Positions 36,729-50,300 of a DNA stretch of 64,000 nt are shown here, one piece after another. A program made the position numbers and the translations under genes. Each line of letters opens with the position of its first letter. The first letter of the stretch is position 1. Origin of the DNA: Chondrosia reniformis (lineage: Eukaryota > Porifera > Demospongiae > Chondrillida > Chondrillidae); the NCBI GenBank assembly GCA_947172415.1, contig OX359196.1:3784501-3848500 (forward strand). Reading direction: 5' to 3'. The notes beneath the pieces were generated by a model. The model saw only the letters and a program-made list of their open reading frames with translations, did not search any database and had not been told where the DNA came from.

Positions 36729-37106
36729 ATATTTTTATACATATATTTTTGTTACACATATCGTATTATTTATTTTTATTCTTTATTTTAGTTTTATTTA
36801 TTTATTTTACTTATTGACTATTGTATTGTATATATCAAACAATGTACATTCATTTTTTAATTAATTTTTTTAAGGAATAGTGAATATAATTAGATAGGTA
36901 ACTATGAATTTAATTATTAATAGATAATGTGACTTGCTAATTGAGCATTAATCTACAATCCAAAATAAACCAAATGAACAATACCCATTAACACCCAATT
37001 AATGTCAGCTTGGTGTCTGTTATACACCACTGGTGGTGTATTATTAGGGACAAGGCAAAACCACCACTTTTGGTGGATCATACACACCACCAATTTTCAC
37101 AGTGTT

Positions 37107-37682
37107 GAATATATCATTTAATTCTAGTTTGAGGTCTGGTCTGTTGGCTTATTTTGATGGTGGGGAATCTTTAGGGATTATTTTCATGATTTATAGAAAC
37201 AGGTTACAACTAAGAGTTCTCCAAAACAATCAATCTATTTTGCTAATATGCACGTCAGCAGAACATCATAAATAGGTGGCATGTAGCTTCCTTATGGGTA
37301 TCAAGTTCTGCAATATCAATTGATATTACAGGTGATGGAAGAGGATCGAAAGTTAAGAAATTTCAGTTCTTTAGACTTGGAGTTTAATTCTCAGTCAACT
37401 ATATTATCTATAGGTGGTGTAAAAGGTGACTTTACAATTAATGAAAAAGTTTCTATGCAGGTTCCAGCACTTGTTCCTTTTTCTGGCTGTATATCACATG
37501 TTATATTAAATGGATTGCTTCAAAATCTCAGGAGTCCATTAAATCCATCTTATGGTGCTGGAAGGTGTACCATTAGTCCATGTCCTACTGATACACAAGA
37601 AAGTTGTCAATCAGATGAGCTGTGCTCTTTCCATGGTGGAACATATGCCTGCTTGCCTGCTCCAGCAGCAAGTATGTTGTGA
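37107..37682 (+). pseudogene. EGF/LamG exon, copy B, 3' part (laminin G remnant)
   Basis: The sequence resumes the LamG domain exactly where the EnSpm element interrupts it and matches 12361-12932. Compared with copy A it has lost two bases near 37250 (ATCCACACGT became ATGCACGT) and gained four near 37387 (GTTTAATTC for GTTTC), so it is frameshifted twice in addition to the transposon insertion. The last open part (37320-37682) still encodes FSGCISHVILNG. No product of normal structure is possible. Confidence 0.85.
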
Positions 37683-39705
37683 AGTTTAATATATCTATCT
37701 ATTTATAGTTACCCAATTGTCTCTAACCCTGTTATTTTTGGTGAATGTATCCAAGCAACCAACAGTACTCCTAGCTCACACTCAAGGCAAGTCAAATCCG
37801 TGGTGATTATTGGCTGAGACCCCCTACATGAGACTGTAATTGTTGCTGATAATGGCATGCAGATGCATCATCTTGAGTCTATACTAAGGTGTGAAAAGGT
37901 AATTGGAAGGCCATGTGTTTAACCTTATATGATCTGTAGAGACTACTACTCTGTATGCAGAAGTTGAGAATTTCAGTGTGGTAAAGTCTTGTAGCGTTTA
38001 ATTATATACCTGATTGTGATTATTTTGGAAGTCATTTGCATCTGTATTATATTATCTACCTCAGTGTGATTATTTTGGGAGTCACTTGCATCCGTGTATA
38101 AATTTGTAACTTGCACTGTGTAGTACTTGATTGTATTTAAATATGCATAATATATAAGCAGTATCATATATATATATATATATATATCTGTATATATATT
38201 ATCCAATTACACTCCTGCACACGTGCACACATGGATAAGTAATAGAAAACATAAGAAGAGATGACGGAGCTTAAAGTACCACAGTTTTACTATGGTCGTC
38301 TAAACGAATTTCTTTTATTTCTTTACATCAATATATATAGCAACACTTTTGGCTTAAACTTAGCATGAACGTATACAAATACGCTTTATCTAACCTTCGC
38401 TACAACTCTCTTATTCGGTAGCTCCTTCTCGTAGGAGAGCGTCGACTTGTCATAGCCGTTCTCGAAAGGATGATCTTCTTTAGCAACGAGGCGGTGACGT
38501 TTTCGCAATGTCACAAGATTCTCAAAATGTGTGTACCGAGCGACATATGAAGGTGTTGGTGACGCAATAGAAGAACATCACAATACATCACCAGCTTGCG
38601 CAATCGTAACTTTCAATTCTTCATTATATCTTATTTAATTATATTATATATATTATATTAGATTACCTTAGTATATTGTAACTTGCACTGTATCTATGTA
38701 TATACAGTGCAAGTTACAATATACTAAGGTAATCTAATATAAATAATATAATATAAGTAAATAATTCATATGGCTCCAAGAAAGGACCTAGAAACAAAAT
38801 GGGCACATCATCATAAAGTTTAGGGTATAAAACTCATTTTAAATTGAAGGGATTTTTTATTTAGGCCTCTGTTTGTTAGAAAACGGAGGACAAAGTCTGC
38901 ATATAAAATGCCATAGGACTATAGAAAACCTATGGGAAATTTATATTGAAACCATGTGTTATATTAATAAAAATTTTCAATTGGTCAGATAACTGTGAAA
39001 CCGACATATATCATGGTACAAGTGTATGACAAACGTCTGGCGAAGTTTTGCTTAATTAAATGAGCAAAATAATCAAGATATAACGAAGAATTCAAGGTTA
39101 CGATTGCGCAAGCTGGTGATGTATTATGATGTTTCTCTAGGGCGTCACCAACACCTTCGTATGTCGCTCGGTACACACATTTTGAGAATCTTGTGACGTT
39201 GCGAAAACGTCACCGACTCGTTGCTAAAGAAGATCATCCTTTCATGAACGGCTATGACAAGTCGACGCTCCCTACGAGAAGGAGCTACGGAATAAGCGAG
39301 TTGTAGCGAAGGTTAGATAAAGCGTATTTGTATACGTTCATGTTAAGTTTAAGCCAGAATTGTTGCTATATATTGATGTAAAATAAATAAAATAAATTCG
39401 TTTAGACGACCGTAGTAAAACTTTGGTACTTATATATATATATATTACAATCAAGTACTACACAGTACAAGTTACAAATTTAAGAGGGCCAAGTGACTAT
39501 ACAATATTAAAATTACAATCAAGTACTAGCTACACATGCAGTGCAAGTTACAAATTTAAAGAGATCCAAGTGACCCCTAGGATAATCAGTATTTTAAACA
39601 GTACAAGACTTTAGTCACACTAGTACTGTTGTAGGCTTTGAAATCATATATATATATATAGTTGAGATGAGTTGAGATAATGAGTTATATATATATATAT
39701 ATATT

Positions 39706-40863
39706 CATCTCTGCTTATGTTTTCTATTACTTATCCATGTGTGTACGTGTGCAGGAGTGTAATTGGATACGTAGGGGTATATAATTGTCCATGTGTAGGA
39801 ATAAGGAGTGCTATATTAAGCATGTTTAAATACAATCAAGTACTACACAGTGCAAGTTACAAATTTATACACGGATGCAAGTGACTCCCAAGATAATCAC
39901 ACTGAGGTATATAATATAATACGGATGCAAATGACTCCCAAAATAATCACAATCAGGTATATTAAACGCTACAAGACTTTAGCCACACTGAAAAACTGCT
40001 GCATACAGAGTAGTAGTCTCTACAGATCATATAAGGTTAAACGCATGGCCTTCCAATTACCTTTTCACACCTTAGTATAGACTGAAGATGATGCATCTGC
40101 ATGCCATTATCAGCAAAAATTCCAGTCTCAGGCAGGGGGTCTCAGCCAATAATCACCGCAGATTTGACTTGCCTTGAGTGTGAGCTAGGAGTACCGTTGG
40201 TTGCTTGCATGCATTCACATAAACAACAGGGTGAGAGACAATTTGGTAACTTGCACACAAGGGACATAAAGGCTGGGGCCTTTAATTTATTTCATGAACA
40301 ATGTCCCTTGTGTGCAAGTTACCAAATTGTCTCTCACCCTGTTGTTTATGTGAATGCATGCAAGCAACCAACGGTACTCCTAGCTCACACTCAAGGCAAG
40401 TCAAATCTGCGGTGATTATTGGCTGAGACCCCCTGCCTGAGACTGGAATTTTTGCTGATAATGGCATGCAGATGCATCATCTTCAGTCTATACTAAGGTG
40501 TGAAAAGGTAATTGGAAGGCCATGCGTTTAACCTTATATGATCTGTAGAGACTACTACTCTGTATGCAGCAGTTTTTCAGTGTGGCTAAAGTCTTGTAGC
40601 GTTTAATATACCTGATTGTGATTATTTTGGGAGTCATTTGCATCCGTATTATATTATATACCTCAGTGTGATTATCTTGGGAGTCACTTGCATCCGTGTA
40701 TAAATTTGTAACTTGCACTGTGTAGTACTTGATTGTATTTAAACATGCTTAATATAGCACTCCTTATTCCTACACATGGACAATTATATACCCCTACGTA
40801 TCCAATTACACTCCTGCACACGTACACACATGGATAAGTAATAGAAAACATAAGCAGAGATGA
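39706..40863. repeat. 1.16 kb near-perfect palindrome
   Basis: Arms of about 560 bp are reverse complements around a centre near 40285. A 76-codon frame is identical at 39850-40080 (+) and 40488-40718 (-). The loop between gggacat (40261) and atgtccc (40308) is in the opposite orientation to that in the palindromes at 19969-21270 and 43800-44895. Confidence 0.88.
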
Positions 40864-42166
40864 CGGAGCTTAAAGTACCACAGTTTTACTACGGTCGTCT
40901 AAACGAATTTCTTTTATTTCTTTACATCAATATATATAGCAACACTTTTGGCTTAAACTTAGCATGAACGTATACAAATACGCTTTATCTAACCTTCGCT
41001 ACAACTCGCTTATTCAGTAGCTCCTTCTCGTAGGAGAGCGTCGACTTGTCATAGCCGTTCTCGAAAGATGATCTTCTTTAGCAACGAATCGGTGACGTTT
41101 ACGCAACGTCACATGATTCACAAAATGTGTGTACGGAGCGACATACGAAGGTGTTGGTGACGCAATAGAAAAACATCACAAAACATCACCAGCTTGCGCA
41201 ATCGTAACTTTGAATTCTTCATTATATCTTGATTATTTTGCTCATTTAATTAAGCAAAACTTCGCCAGACGTTTCTTATACACATGTACCATGATATATG
41301 TTGATTTCACAGTTATCTGACAAACTGACAATTTTTATCAATATAACACATGGTTTGCATATAAATTTCCCATAGGTTTTCTATAGTCCTATGGCCTTTT
41401 ATATGCAAACTTTGTCCTCCGTTTCCTAACAAACGGAGGCCTAAATAAAAAATCCCTTCAATTTAAAATGAGTTTTATACCCTAAACTTTATGATGATGT
41501 GCCCATTTTGTTTCTAGGTCCTTTCTTGGAGCCATATGAATTAATTACATTATATTATATTATATTATATTATATTATATTATATTATTTATATTAGATT
41601 ACCTTAGTATATTGTAACTTGCACTGTATATAAGTTGCAATTATCCATGTGTAGGAATAAGAAGTGTTATATTAAATACAATCAAGTACTACACAGTGCA
41701 AGTTACAAATTTATACACGGATGCAAGTGACTACCAAGATAATCACACTGAGGTATACAATATAATACGGATGCAAATGACTCCCAAAATAATCACAATC
41801 AGGTATATTAAACACTACAAGACTTTAGCCACACTGAAATTCTCAACTGCTGCATACAGAGTAGTAGTCTGTACAGATCATATAAGGTTAAACGCATATG
41901 GCCTTCCAATTACCTTTTCACACCTTAGTATAGACTAAAGATGATGCATCTGCATGCCATTAGCAGCAAAAATTCCAGTCTCAGGCAGGGGGTCTCAGCC
42001 AATAATCACCGCAGATTTGACTTGCCTTGAGTGTGAGCTAGGAGTACCATTGCTTGCTTTCATGCATTCACATAAACAACAGGGTGAGAGACAATTTGGT
42101 AACTTGCACACAAGGAACATAAAGGCTGGGGCCTTTAATTTATTTCCTGAACAATGTCCCTTCAGA

Positions 42167-42760
42167 TTCAGATTAGGATGTTAAAGGCTCCATAATCGTT
42201 AAGACTACGACTGTATAAAGGCCCTGCAAAGCGACTAAGTAATTCGATCGCGGGGGGCGGCAGTACCTCCAATCTTTCTAACTCGAGTTACTTATTTATA
42301 TAGAGAGAATTTGAAACTTAATTAAAAAATGGCGTTCGAAGAGGCCCTAAATTTGGCACTTTCAAAAGTAACACGCTTCGGATAGAGCGCGTTGAAATCT
42401 AGGGTAGCCTATTCCCTAGTTCGGAAACATTAATGACGATTTAGTACTTGTGTGTACCTGCGTAAGTTCGCATGTTAGCGCTAGCTCATTTGAATAAAGA
42501 AGAATAAGAAGAAGAAAAAATGAGGAATTTCAGAATTTGGCCTAATTCGGTTTTACCACTTTGCGAAGGTTGTGGAGCATCGAAACATATTTTGGCTTTT
42601 AGAAAAGCATGCAAAAACGACTGCAAACACTCGAATACAACCAAAAATCCTATCGTTGTTGAATTACGAGGTGTTAATTGATAATACATTAGATAGGGCG
42701 GCCATGTTTTTTTTCGGCCATCCCTACTTATAGAGTACTACCGTACTCTATGATATATGA
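42167..42760. mobile_element. Non-autonomous terminal-inverted-repeat element, copy 2 (5' truncated)
   Basis: It closely matches 8871-9440, including aattaaaaaatggcgtt, cgcgttgaaatctagggtag and the right end ggcggccatg, ccatccctac, AGAGTACTACCGTACTCT. The left end and hairpin of copy 1 are missing. It is embedded in the palindrome cluster. Confidence 0.7.
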
Positions 42761-43799
42761 TTTCAAAGCCTGCAACAGTACTAGTGTGACTAAAGTCTTG
42801 TACTGTTTAAAATACTGATTATCCTAGGGGTCACTTGGATCTCTTTAAATTTGTAACTATATACAGTGCAAGTTACAATATACTAAGGTAATCTAATATA
42901 ATATATATAATATAAATAAATAAATAATATAATATAATTAATTAATTCATATGGCTCCAAGAAAGAACCTAAAAACAAAATGGGCATATCATCATAAAGT
43001 TTAGGGTATAAAACTCATTTTTAATTAAGGGATTTTTGATTTAGGCCTCCGTTTGTTAGAAAACAGAGGACAAAGTCTGCATATAAAAGGCCATAGGACT
43101 ATAGAAAACATATGGGAAATTTATATTGAAACGATGTGTTATATTAATAAAAATTATCAATTTGTCATATAACTGTGAAATCAACATATATCATGGTACA
43201 TGTGTATAAGAAATGTCTGGCGAAGTTTTGCTTAATTAAATGAGCAAAATAATCAAGATATAATGAAGAATTGAAAGTTACGATTGCGCAAGCTGGTGAT
43301 GTATTGTGAAGTTCTGCTATTGCGTCACCAACACCTTCGTATGTCGCTCGGTACACACATTTTGAGAATCTTGTGACGTTGCGAAAACGTCACCGCCTCG
43401 TTGCTAAAGAAGATCATCCTTTCGAGAACGGCTATGACAAGTCGACGCTCTCCTACGAGAAGGAGCTACCGAATAAGAGAGTTGTAGCGAAGGTTAGATA
43501 AAGCGTATTTGTATACGTTCATGCTAAGTTTAAGCCAAAAGTGTTGCTATATATATTGATGTAAAATAAATAAAATAAATTCGTTTAGACGACCGTAGTA
43601 AAACTTTGGTACTTTAAGCTCCGTCATCTCTTCTTATGTTTTCTATTACTTATCCATGTGTGAACGTGTGCAGGAGTGTAATTGGATACGTAGGGGTGGA
43701 TTTGGATAAATATGCGTGCGTGCAAGCTCATGAGTTGAGTTGAGATGAGTTGAGATAATGAGTTTCACTATAATGAGATTCCACTCTATATACAGTGCA

Positions 43800-44894
43800 A
43801 GTAAATTCATGTACACATTCATATATATATATATATATATTAATTGTCCATGTGTAGGAATAAGGAGTGCTATATTAAGCATGTTTAAATACAATCAAGT
43901 ACTACACAGTGCAAGTTACAAAAATTTACATGGATGCAAGTGACTCCCAAGATAATCACACTGAGGTATATAATATAATACGGATGCAAATGACTCCCAA
44001 AATAATCACAATCAGGTATATTAAACGCTACAAGACTTTAGCCACACTGAAATTCTCAACTGCTGCATACAGAGTAGTAGTCTGTACAGATCATATAAGG
44101 TTAAACGCATGGCCTTCCAATTACCTTTTCACACCTTAGTATAGACTGAAGATGATGCATCTGCATGCCATTATCAGCAAAAATTCCAGTCTCAGGCAGG
44201 GGGTCTCAGCCAATAATCACCGCAGATTTGACTTGCCTTGAGTGTGAGCTAGGAGTGCCGTTGGTTGCTTGCATGCATTCACATAAACAACAGGGTGAGA
44301 GACAATTTGGTAACTTGCACACAAGGGACATTGTTCATGAAATAAATTAAAGGCCCCAGCCTTTATGTCCCTTGTGTGCAAGTTACCAAATTGTCTCTCA
44401 CCCTGTTGTTTATGTGAATGCATGCAAGCAACCAACGGCACTCCTAGCTCACACTCAAGGCAAGTCAAATCTGCGGTGATTATTGGCTGAGACCCCCTGC
44501 CTGAGACTGGAATTTTTGCTGATAATGGCATGCAGATGCATCATCTTCAGTCTATACTAAGGTGTGAAAAGGTAATTGGAAGGCCATGCGTTTAACCTTA
44601 TATGATCTGTACAGACTACTACTCTGTATGCAGCAGTTGAGAATTTCAGTGTGGCTAAAGTCTTGTAGCGTTTAATATACCTGATTGTGATTATTTTGGG
44701 AGTCATTTGCATCCGTATTATATTATATACCTCAGTGTGATTATCTTGGGAGTCACTTGCATCCATGTAAATTTTTGTAACTTGCACTGTGTAGTACTTG
44801 ATTGTATTTAAACATGCTTAATATAGCACTCCTTATTCCTACACATGGACAATTAATATATATATATATATATGAATGTGTACATGAATTTACT

Positions 44895-44895
<1 letters not shown>
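43800..44895. repeat. 1.1 kb near-perfect palindrome
   Basis: Arms run out to gtaaattcatgtacacattc (43803) and its complement (44873-44892), with a centre near 44348. A 76-codon frame is identical at 43909-44139 (+) and 44557-44787 (-). Nearly identical U units in direct orientation flank it at 42866-43797 and 44925-45850, suggesting that a block of about 2 kb was duplicated. Confidence 0.88.
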
Positions 44896-44925
<30 letters not shown>

Positions 44926-47363
44926 TGCAAGTTACAATATACTAAGGTAATCTAATATAATATAAATAAATAAATAATATAATATAATTAATTCATATGG
45001 CTCCAAGAAAGAACCTAAAAACAAAATGGGCATATCATCATAAAGTTTAGGGTATAAAACTCATTTTAAATTAAGGGATTTTTGATTTAGGCCTCCGTTT
45101 GTTAGAAAACAGAGGACAAAGTCTGCATATAAAAGGCCGTAGGACTATAGAAAACCTATGGGAAATTTATATGCAAACCACGTGTTATATTGATAAAAAT
45201 TGTCAGTTTGTCAGATAACTGTGAAATCAACATATATCATGGTACATGTGTATAAGAAACGTCTGGCGAAGTTTTGCTTAATTAAATGAGCAAAATAATC
45301 AAGATATAATGAAGAATTCAAAGTTACGATTGCGCAAGCTGGTGATGTATTGTGAAGTTCTGCTATTGCGTCACCAACACCTTCGTATGTCGCTCGGTAC
45401 ACACATTTTGAGAATCTTGTGACGTTGCGAAAACGTCACCGCCTCGTTGCTAAAGAAGATCATCCTTTCGAGAACGGCTATGACAAGTCGACGCTCTCCT
45501 ACGAGAAGGAGCTACCGAATAAGAGAGTTGTAGCGAAGGTTAGATAAAGCGTATTTGTATACGTTCATGCTAAGTTTAAGCCAAAAGTGTTGCTATATAT
45601 ATTGATGTAAAATAAATAAAATAAATTCGTTTAGACGACCGTAGTAAAACTTTGGTACTTTAAGCTCCGTCATCTCTTCTTATGTTTTCTATTACTTATC
45701 CATGTGTGAACGTGTGCAGGAGTGTAATTGGATACGTAGGGGTGGATTTGGATAAATATGCGTGCGTGCAAGCTCATGAGTTGAGTTGAGATGAGTTGAG
45801 ATAATGAGTTTCACTATAATGAGATTCCACTCTATATACAGTGCAAGTAAATTCATGTACACATTATATATATATATATATATACACATACAGACAGCGG
45901 AAGCGTACTTCACGTAAGTGTGGGGTTCGCTCAGGCTCGCCCCAATAATACAATCAAGTACTACACAGTGCAAGTTACAAATTTATACACGGATGCAAGT
46001 GACTCCCAAGATAATCACACTGAGGTATATAATATAATACGGATGCAAATGACTCCCAAAATAATCACAATCAGGTATATTAAACGCTACAAGACTTTAG
46101 CCACACTGAAAAACTGCTGCATACAGAGTAGTAGTCTGTACAGATCATATAAGGTTAAACGCATGGCCTTCCAATTACCTTTTCACACCTTAGTATAGAC
46201 TGAAGATGATGCATCTGCATGCCATTATCAGCAAAAATTCCAGTCTCAGGCAGGGGGTCTCAGCCAATAATCACCGCAGATTTGACTTGCCTTGAGTGTG
46301 AGCTAGGAGTACCGTTGGTTGCTTGCATGCATTCACATAAACAACAGCGTGAGAGACAATTTGGTAACTTGCACACAAGGGACATAAAGGCTGGGGCCTT
46401 TAATTTATTTCATGAACAATGTCCCTTGTGTGCAAGTTACCAAATTGTCTCTCACCCTGTATATATATATATATATGCTTGTAATAATTTTAACTCATTT
46501 ATTATGTTTTTGTATTAGTCTGTTAACAAATTCATTTAATACTGCATTTAACAATCTTTATTATTATTATACTGCTGACTACAATATGTATGACTTACTT
46601 TCAACTTTGTATTCACTCCTAAATCCTTTACAGTGTAAGTCACATTACTTTTTTTAAATTGGCGATTTTTCTGATTCAGTGTGCAAAGTTGATTTAAACT
46701 GCCTGTAAAATTGCCACCTCCTACTATAGCTACCATCCAATGCATGTACAATTGTTTGTTGAATTTGATACATTCAATTCAATCTATTACAAGGGGAGTA
46801 AATTTCACAAAACCTATACCAATTCTGTTATGCCATTTACTATGTTGCACCAATATTGCAACCAAGTCATTGAAGTCCCATTAGATACTTTACGTACATA
46901 CGTATACTTTGCATAAATGTACAGATTTACAGTTGCAAATATTTCACTTAACCCATACATATACATGAATATAAAAAATAGCAATGAAGCTTAAATTAGT
47001 TTACGTTTGTATATAATTGTCACTCCTATGCCTTGCAAAATGTCAAATTTCAGGCATCCAGCCGTTTTTAAAACAGCAAAAGATAGGTGGAAATTAAGGT
47101 TTATAGTGAACAGAGGAATTCATAATTCATGTACGTAAGTAGTTCAGTTAAGAACCTAATAAATGAAGATTTTGAATCCATTCCAGGTTCCCAGTTGGCA
47201 TGTTATCACAGATATGAATATATGTAAATAACCTGGGGCATCCTTAAAATTTACAGTGGGTAAGAAATGTTTTAACATGCTAAAATATTTTCAGTGCTGT
47301 ATGACTTGTAATTCAAGCTTAAGAGTTTTTTTAAGTAAACTAATTTTAATAGAGTCACAGATG

Positions 47364-50300
47364 TTATGGCCTTGGATATGGATGGTAGGGCTGAGGGCTG
47401 TAGCTAGGTCTTATTGGACCCTGTTTGTTGCCTCCAACACTTGAGCCTAAAGAATGAGAATAATCTACACTAAAGCAAACTGGCAAACTTAAAACAAATT
47501 CAACAAACCTAGCCTTTTAGATAGCTATGTTTTAAATTCATTGCACCTAATTTATAGTATCACACATGCAATGTATCCATCATCCATCATGTTTTACAAA
47601 GGGCACATATGTACATATGTCAGTTACATATGTTCAAACTAATATTCAAGTAAAATAAGAGACATATCACATATGGTCCCTATGCATATCGTGTGTACAT
47701 AAGTACGTATATACGTACATTCAATATCAGTATAATACTGATATTTCATACACGATTATCATGACTGTACTTTTCAATACTGCCAAACACTATTTCACTG
47801 TACACACACACATATACGTACGTACAAGCCCAACAAGTAGACAAGTAATTCAAGTGCAGGGGGCAGTGTAGCAGTTTCCACAAACCTCCACTATCATTTT
47901 GTCTTCGCCAATTGCCATGACCGTGGTCACCTCCACCTGGCTGATATGTATTCTCTTGTGGACTGTACCCACCATATCCACCTGCACCACCACCTCCTCC
48001 AAATCCTTGGTATCCACCATAACTTTGTGGTTGGGAATAGTTGTAACCTATGCAACAATAATAATGACACCGGAAAAATCAATTTGCTGTAATATTCTAA
48101 ATTATTCCAGCATACAAAAACACATACGTACGTATATACAGTAGAATCAAGTTAGTCGTGAGACGTATGGTGGTAAAAACTTACACACCAAAACAAGAGA
48201 ATTGTAAGTTAATACGCAAGTACCTTTAACAATACTGGATTGACTGATAAAATCCAATGAACAATAATGGAGGTCAAGATAATCGATATGGCTGTAGTTA
48301 TACTGTTGAACCAGTTAAGTGGTAAAATCAAGCAAATGAGAGTCCAAAGTGCACGAAATAACTGTATACTATGCTTACTGCTCGTGGTTTCTTCACGAAT
48401 CATGTGTTGTGCACGTGGTTCTGGAATTACGTATTTTCTTCGCATTTGCACCAACCATGTTTCAGAAAGATGGCTGAAATCGGTAGCACTAGTGTAGATA
48501 CACAACTTGTGAAGAAACCACAAGCAGAAAAGGTAGTATAGAAATACGTATTTGGCTTAAGAGCTGATTCCAAAGGTGTAGTAATCGCTAAAGAAGATCA
48601 GACACCTGTATGTTGATACTTTTATGACAACTTTGCTTGTTTCAATATCATGATAAATGCAATAATTCACACACATGCTTTTTAATACCACCCAAAACTA
48701 ATAAAAAGATGATGCGACAAGACATGTTTCACAAATGTGGTAGATCATATTTTTAGCGGCATTATCTTTGTCGAAATACTGAAATTAAAGAAAATTATAT
48801 GGTTTAGTGATTTTGATAAATCAAATAACATAAATTCTACTCTATAAACAAAAATGAGCCTAAACTACTGAAGTATGACTAGCAAAGTGTGTGTTTAGTA
48901 TAAAATGGAGAACCCCAATATTTTCCCCCACTACTGTTACAAAGATGGATCATTCTCAAGTTTGTACAATTACGTACCTCCTCCATAGTATGCTGAGCCA
49001 TAATAACCAGGGACATAATTCGGTTGTGGATAACCTATATGCCTCTGTTGCTCCCTCCCACCTTGGTAAGATCCTCCAGAGCCCCGTTCATTTCTAAATG
49101 GCATTTTGTTGTCTCTAGGTCGAGCCCTTTTGCATTCAACCTATTCAAGCAATCCAATAAAAGGGACTTTTTACTGAGAAAACTTTACTACCCTCATTAG
49201 AAAGTTAAAAATGAATCAGTAATGTCACAAAGGTAAAAACATACTTCCGTTCCTTTAATGGTATGAAATGTACTCTTTAGCACCTCATCTACAGAATCAT
49301 CTGAAACAAAAACCACAAAGATAAAACCTCTTCTTTTTCCAGTTGCTTTGTCAGTTACCAGGGCTAATTCTTCAATCTAATTGGGAAGTTTCACATACGT
49401 AACCTTCCTGCATGGGAAGAGGCCTCACAACTCACATCACCAAAGTTTGAAAAATACTCTTCCAGTGGCTCTTTTTCAGTATCTGGAGGTACACCTCCAA
49501 CAAAGATTTTCTTAGTCTTAAAATAAGAATCTTGTGGAGGAGGTCGACTAGGTTTCATTGGAACAGCTTTCTTTACATCAACCTACATTGAAACAATAGT
49601 CATTTTATGTACGTACTGTTTAAAACTTACATAACTGTTTCATAATTCAATAAATTCAAGACTTACGTACGTACAAGATTTACATCTACGTATTTACGTA
49701 GTTGGTGATAAAATGACATGACTAGGGAGGTTGACTTATTATTAGCAAGTTTCAGTAGACTCTGCTAATCAAATATACAGGCAGAATCAGAAATCTACAT
49801 ATCAAACAAATCTTTGTATATGTATACGTACATACGTACATATACATAAAAGCATTCAGTTAAGGTACGTACGTATCTAATAACTCAAATGTTCCCTGAA
49901 TGTCACAAAATATTAGATTTAAACTTTACATCACTAAATTGGACTGCTACATACGTATGTATGTATATGTATTTCCACCATAAGTTAAACAAACATTATT
50001 AGTGTGAATGAGTTACCCAATTATCCGTACAAATTTAGATAATTTCGTGTAAAAATTATACAATGTCCTTCTGTAAATTAATGAAGATGAATGATATTAG
50101 ATAAGGGTTTCTTCTAACTGCGCGAGACTTAGCTTTGAATTGGTGCATCTTGAGTCTTGTGAGCGTCTCTAGACGCAGTTGGTTTATCTTCTTCTACTTC
50201 AGATGCTTCGACCCTGAGGGTCTTCTTCAGTGAAGTTTACTTGTGAGTGTCTCTAGACGCTAACAAGACTCAAGATGAACCAATTCAAAGATGAATGATA

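Larger units (their letters stand above)
29317..37104. mobile_element. EnSpm/CACTA DNA transposon, 7788 bp, two divergent genes
   Basis: Terminal inverted repeats start CACTGTTAAAACACTGGTGT (left) and CACTGTGAAAATTGGTGGTG (right, inverted). The flanking TT is duplicated (29315-29316, 37105-37106) compared with the uninterrupted copy A sequence at 12355-12360. CACCA/TGGTG motifs are repeated within about 150 bp of both ends, as in CACTA subterminal regions. The minus strand encodes the TNP2-like transposase and the plus strand a SAMD3-like protein, starting from a shared region of about 230 bp (33772-34001). The element interrupts the LamG part of the duplicated EGF exon. Confidence 0.9.
37707..46458. 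repeat. 8.75 kb cluster of nested palindromic elements
   Basis: The cluster interrupts sequence that is continuous in copy A (12957-12990). It consists of alternating repeat units U and palindrome arms V in both orientations. These form a truncated V arm (37707-38240), an inverted pair of U around 38698, a full palindrome (39706-40863), U plus half V (40861-42165), a TIR element copy (42167-42760), U (42866-43797), a full palindrome (43800-44895), U again (44925-45850) and a final half V (45950-46458). Its outer ends both fall in the same place of arm V (gttacc, aattgtctct, accctgt). Confidence 0.8.

Noticed and set aside
37320..37682. Independent small LamG gene
   Set aside because: It is the 3' part of the interrupted exon copy B, with two frameshifts; no start exon or signal peptide.
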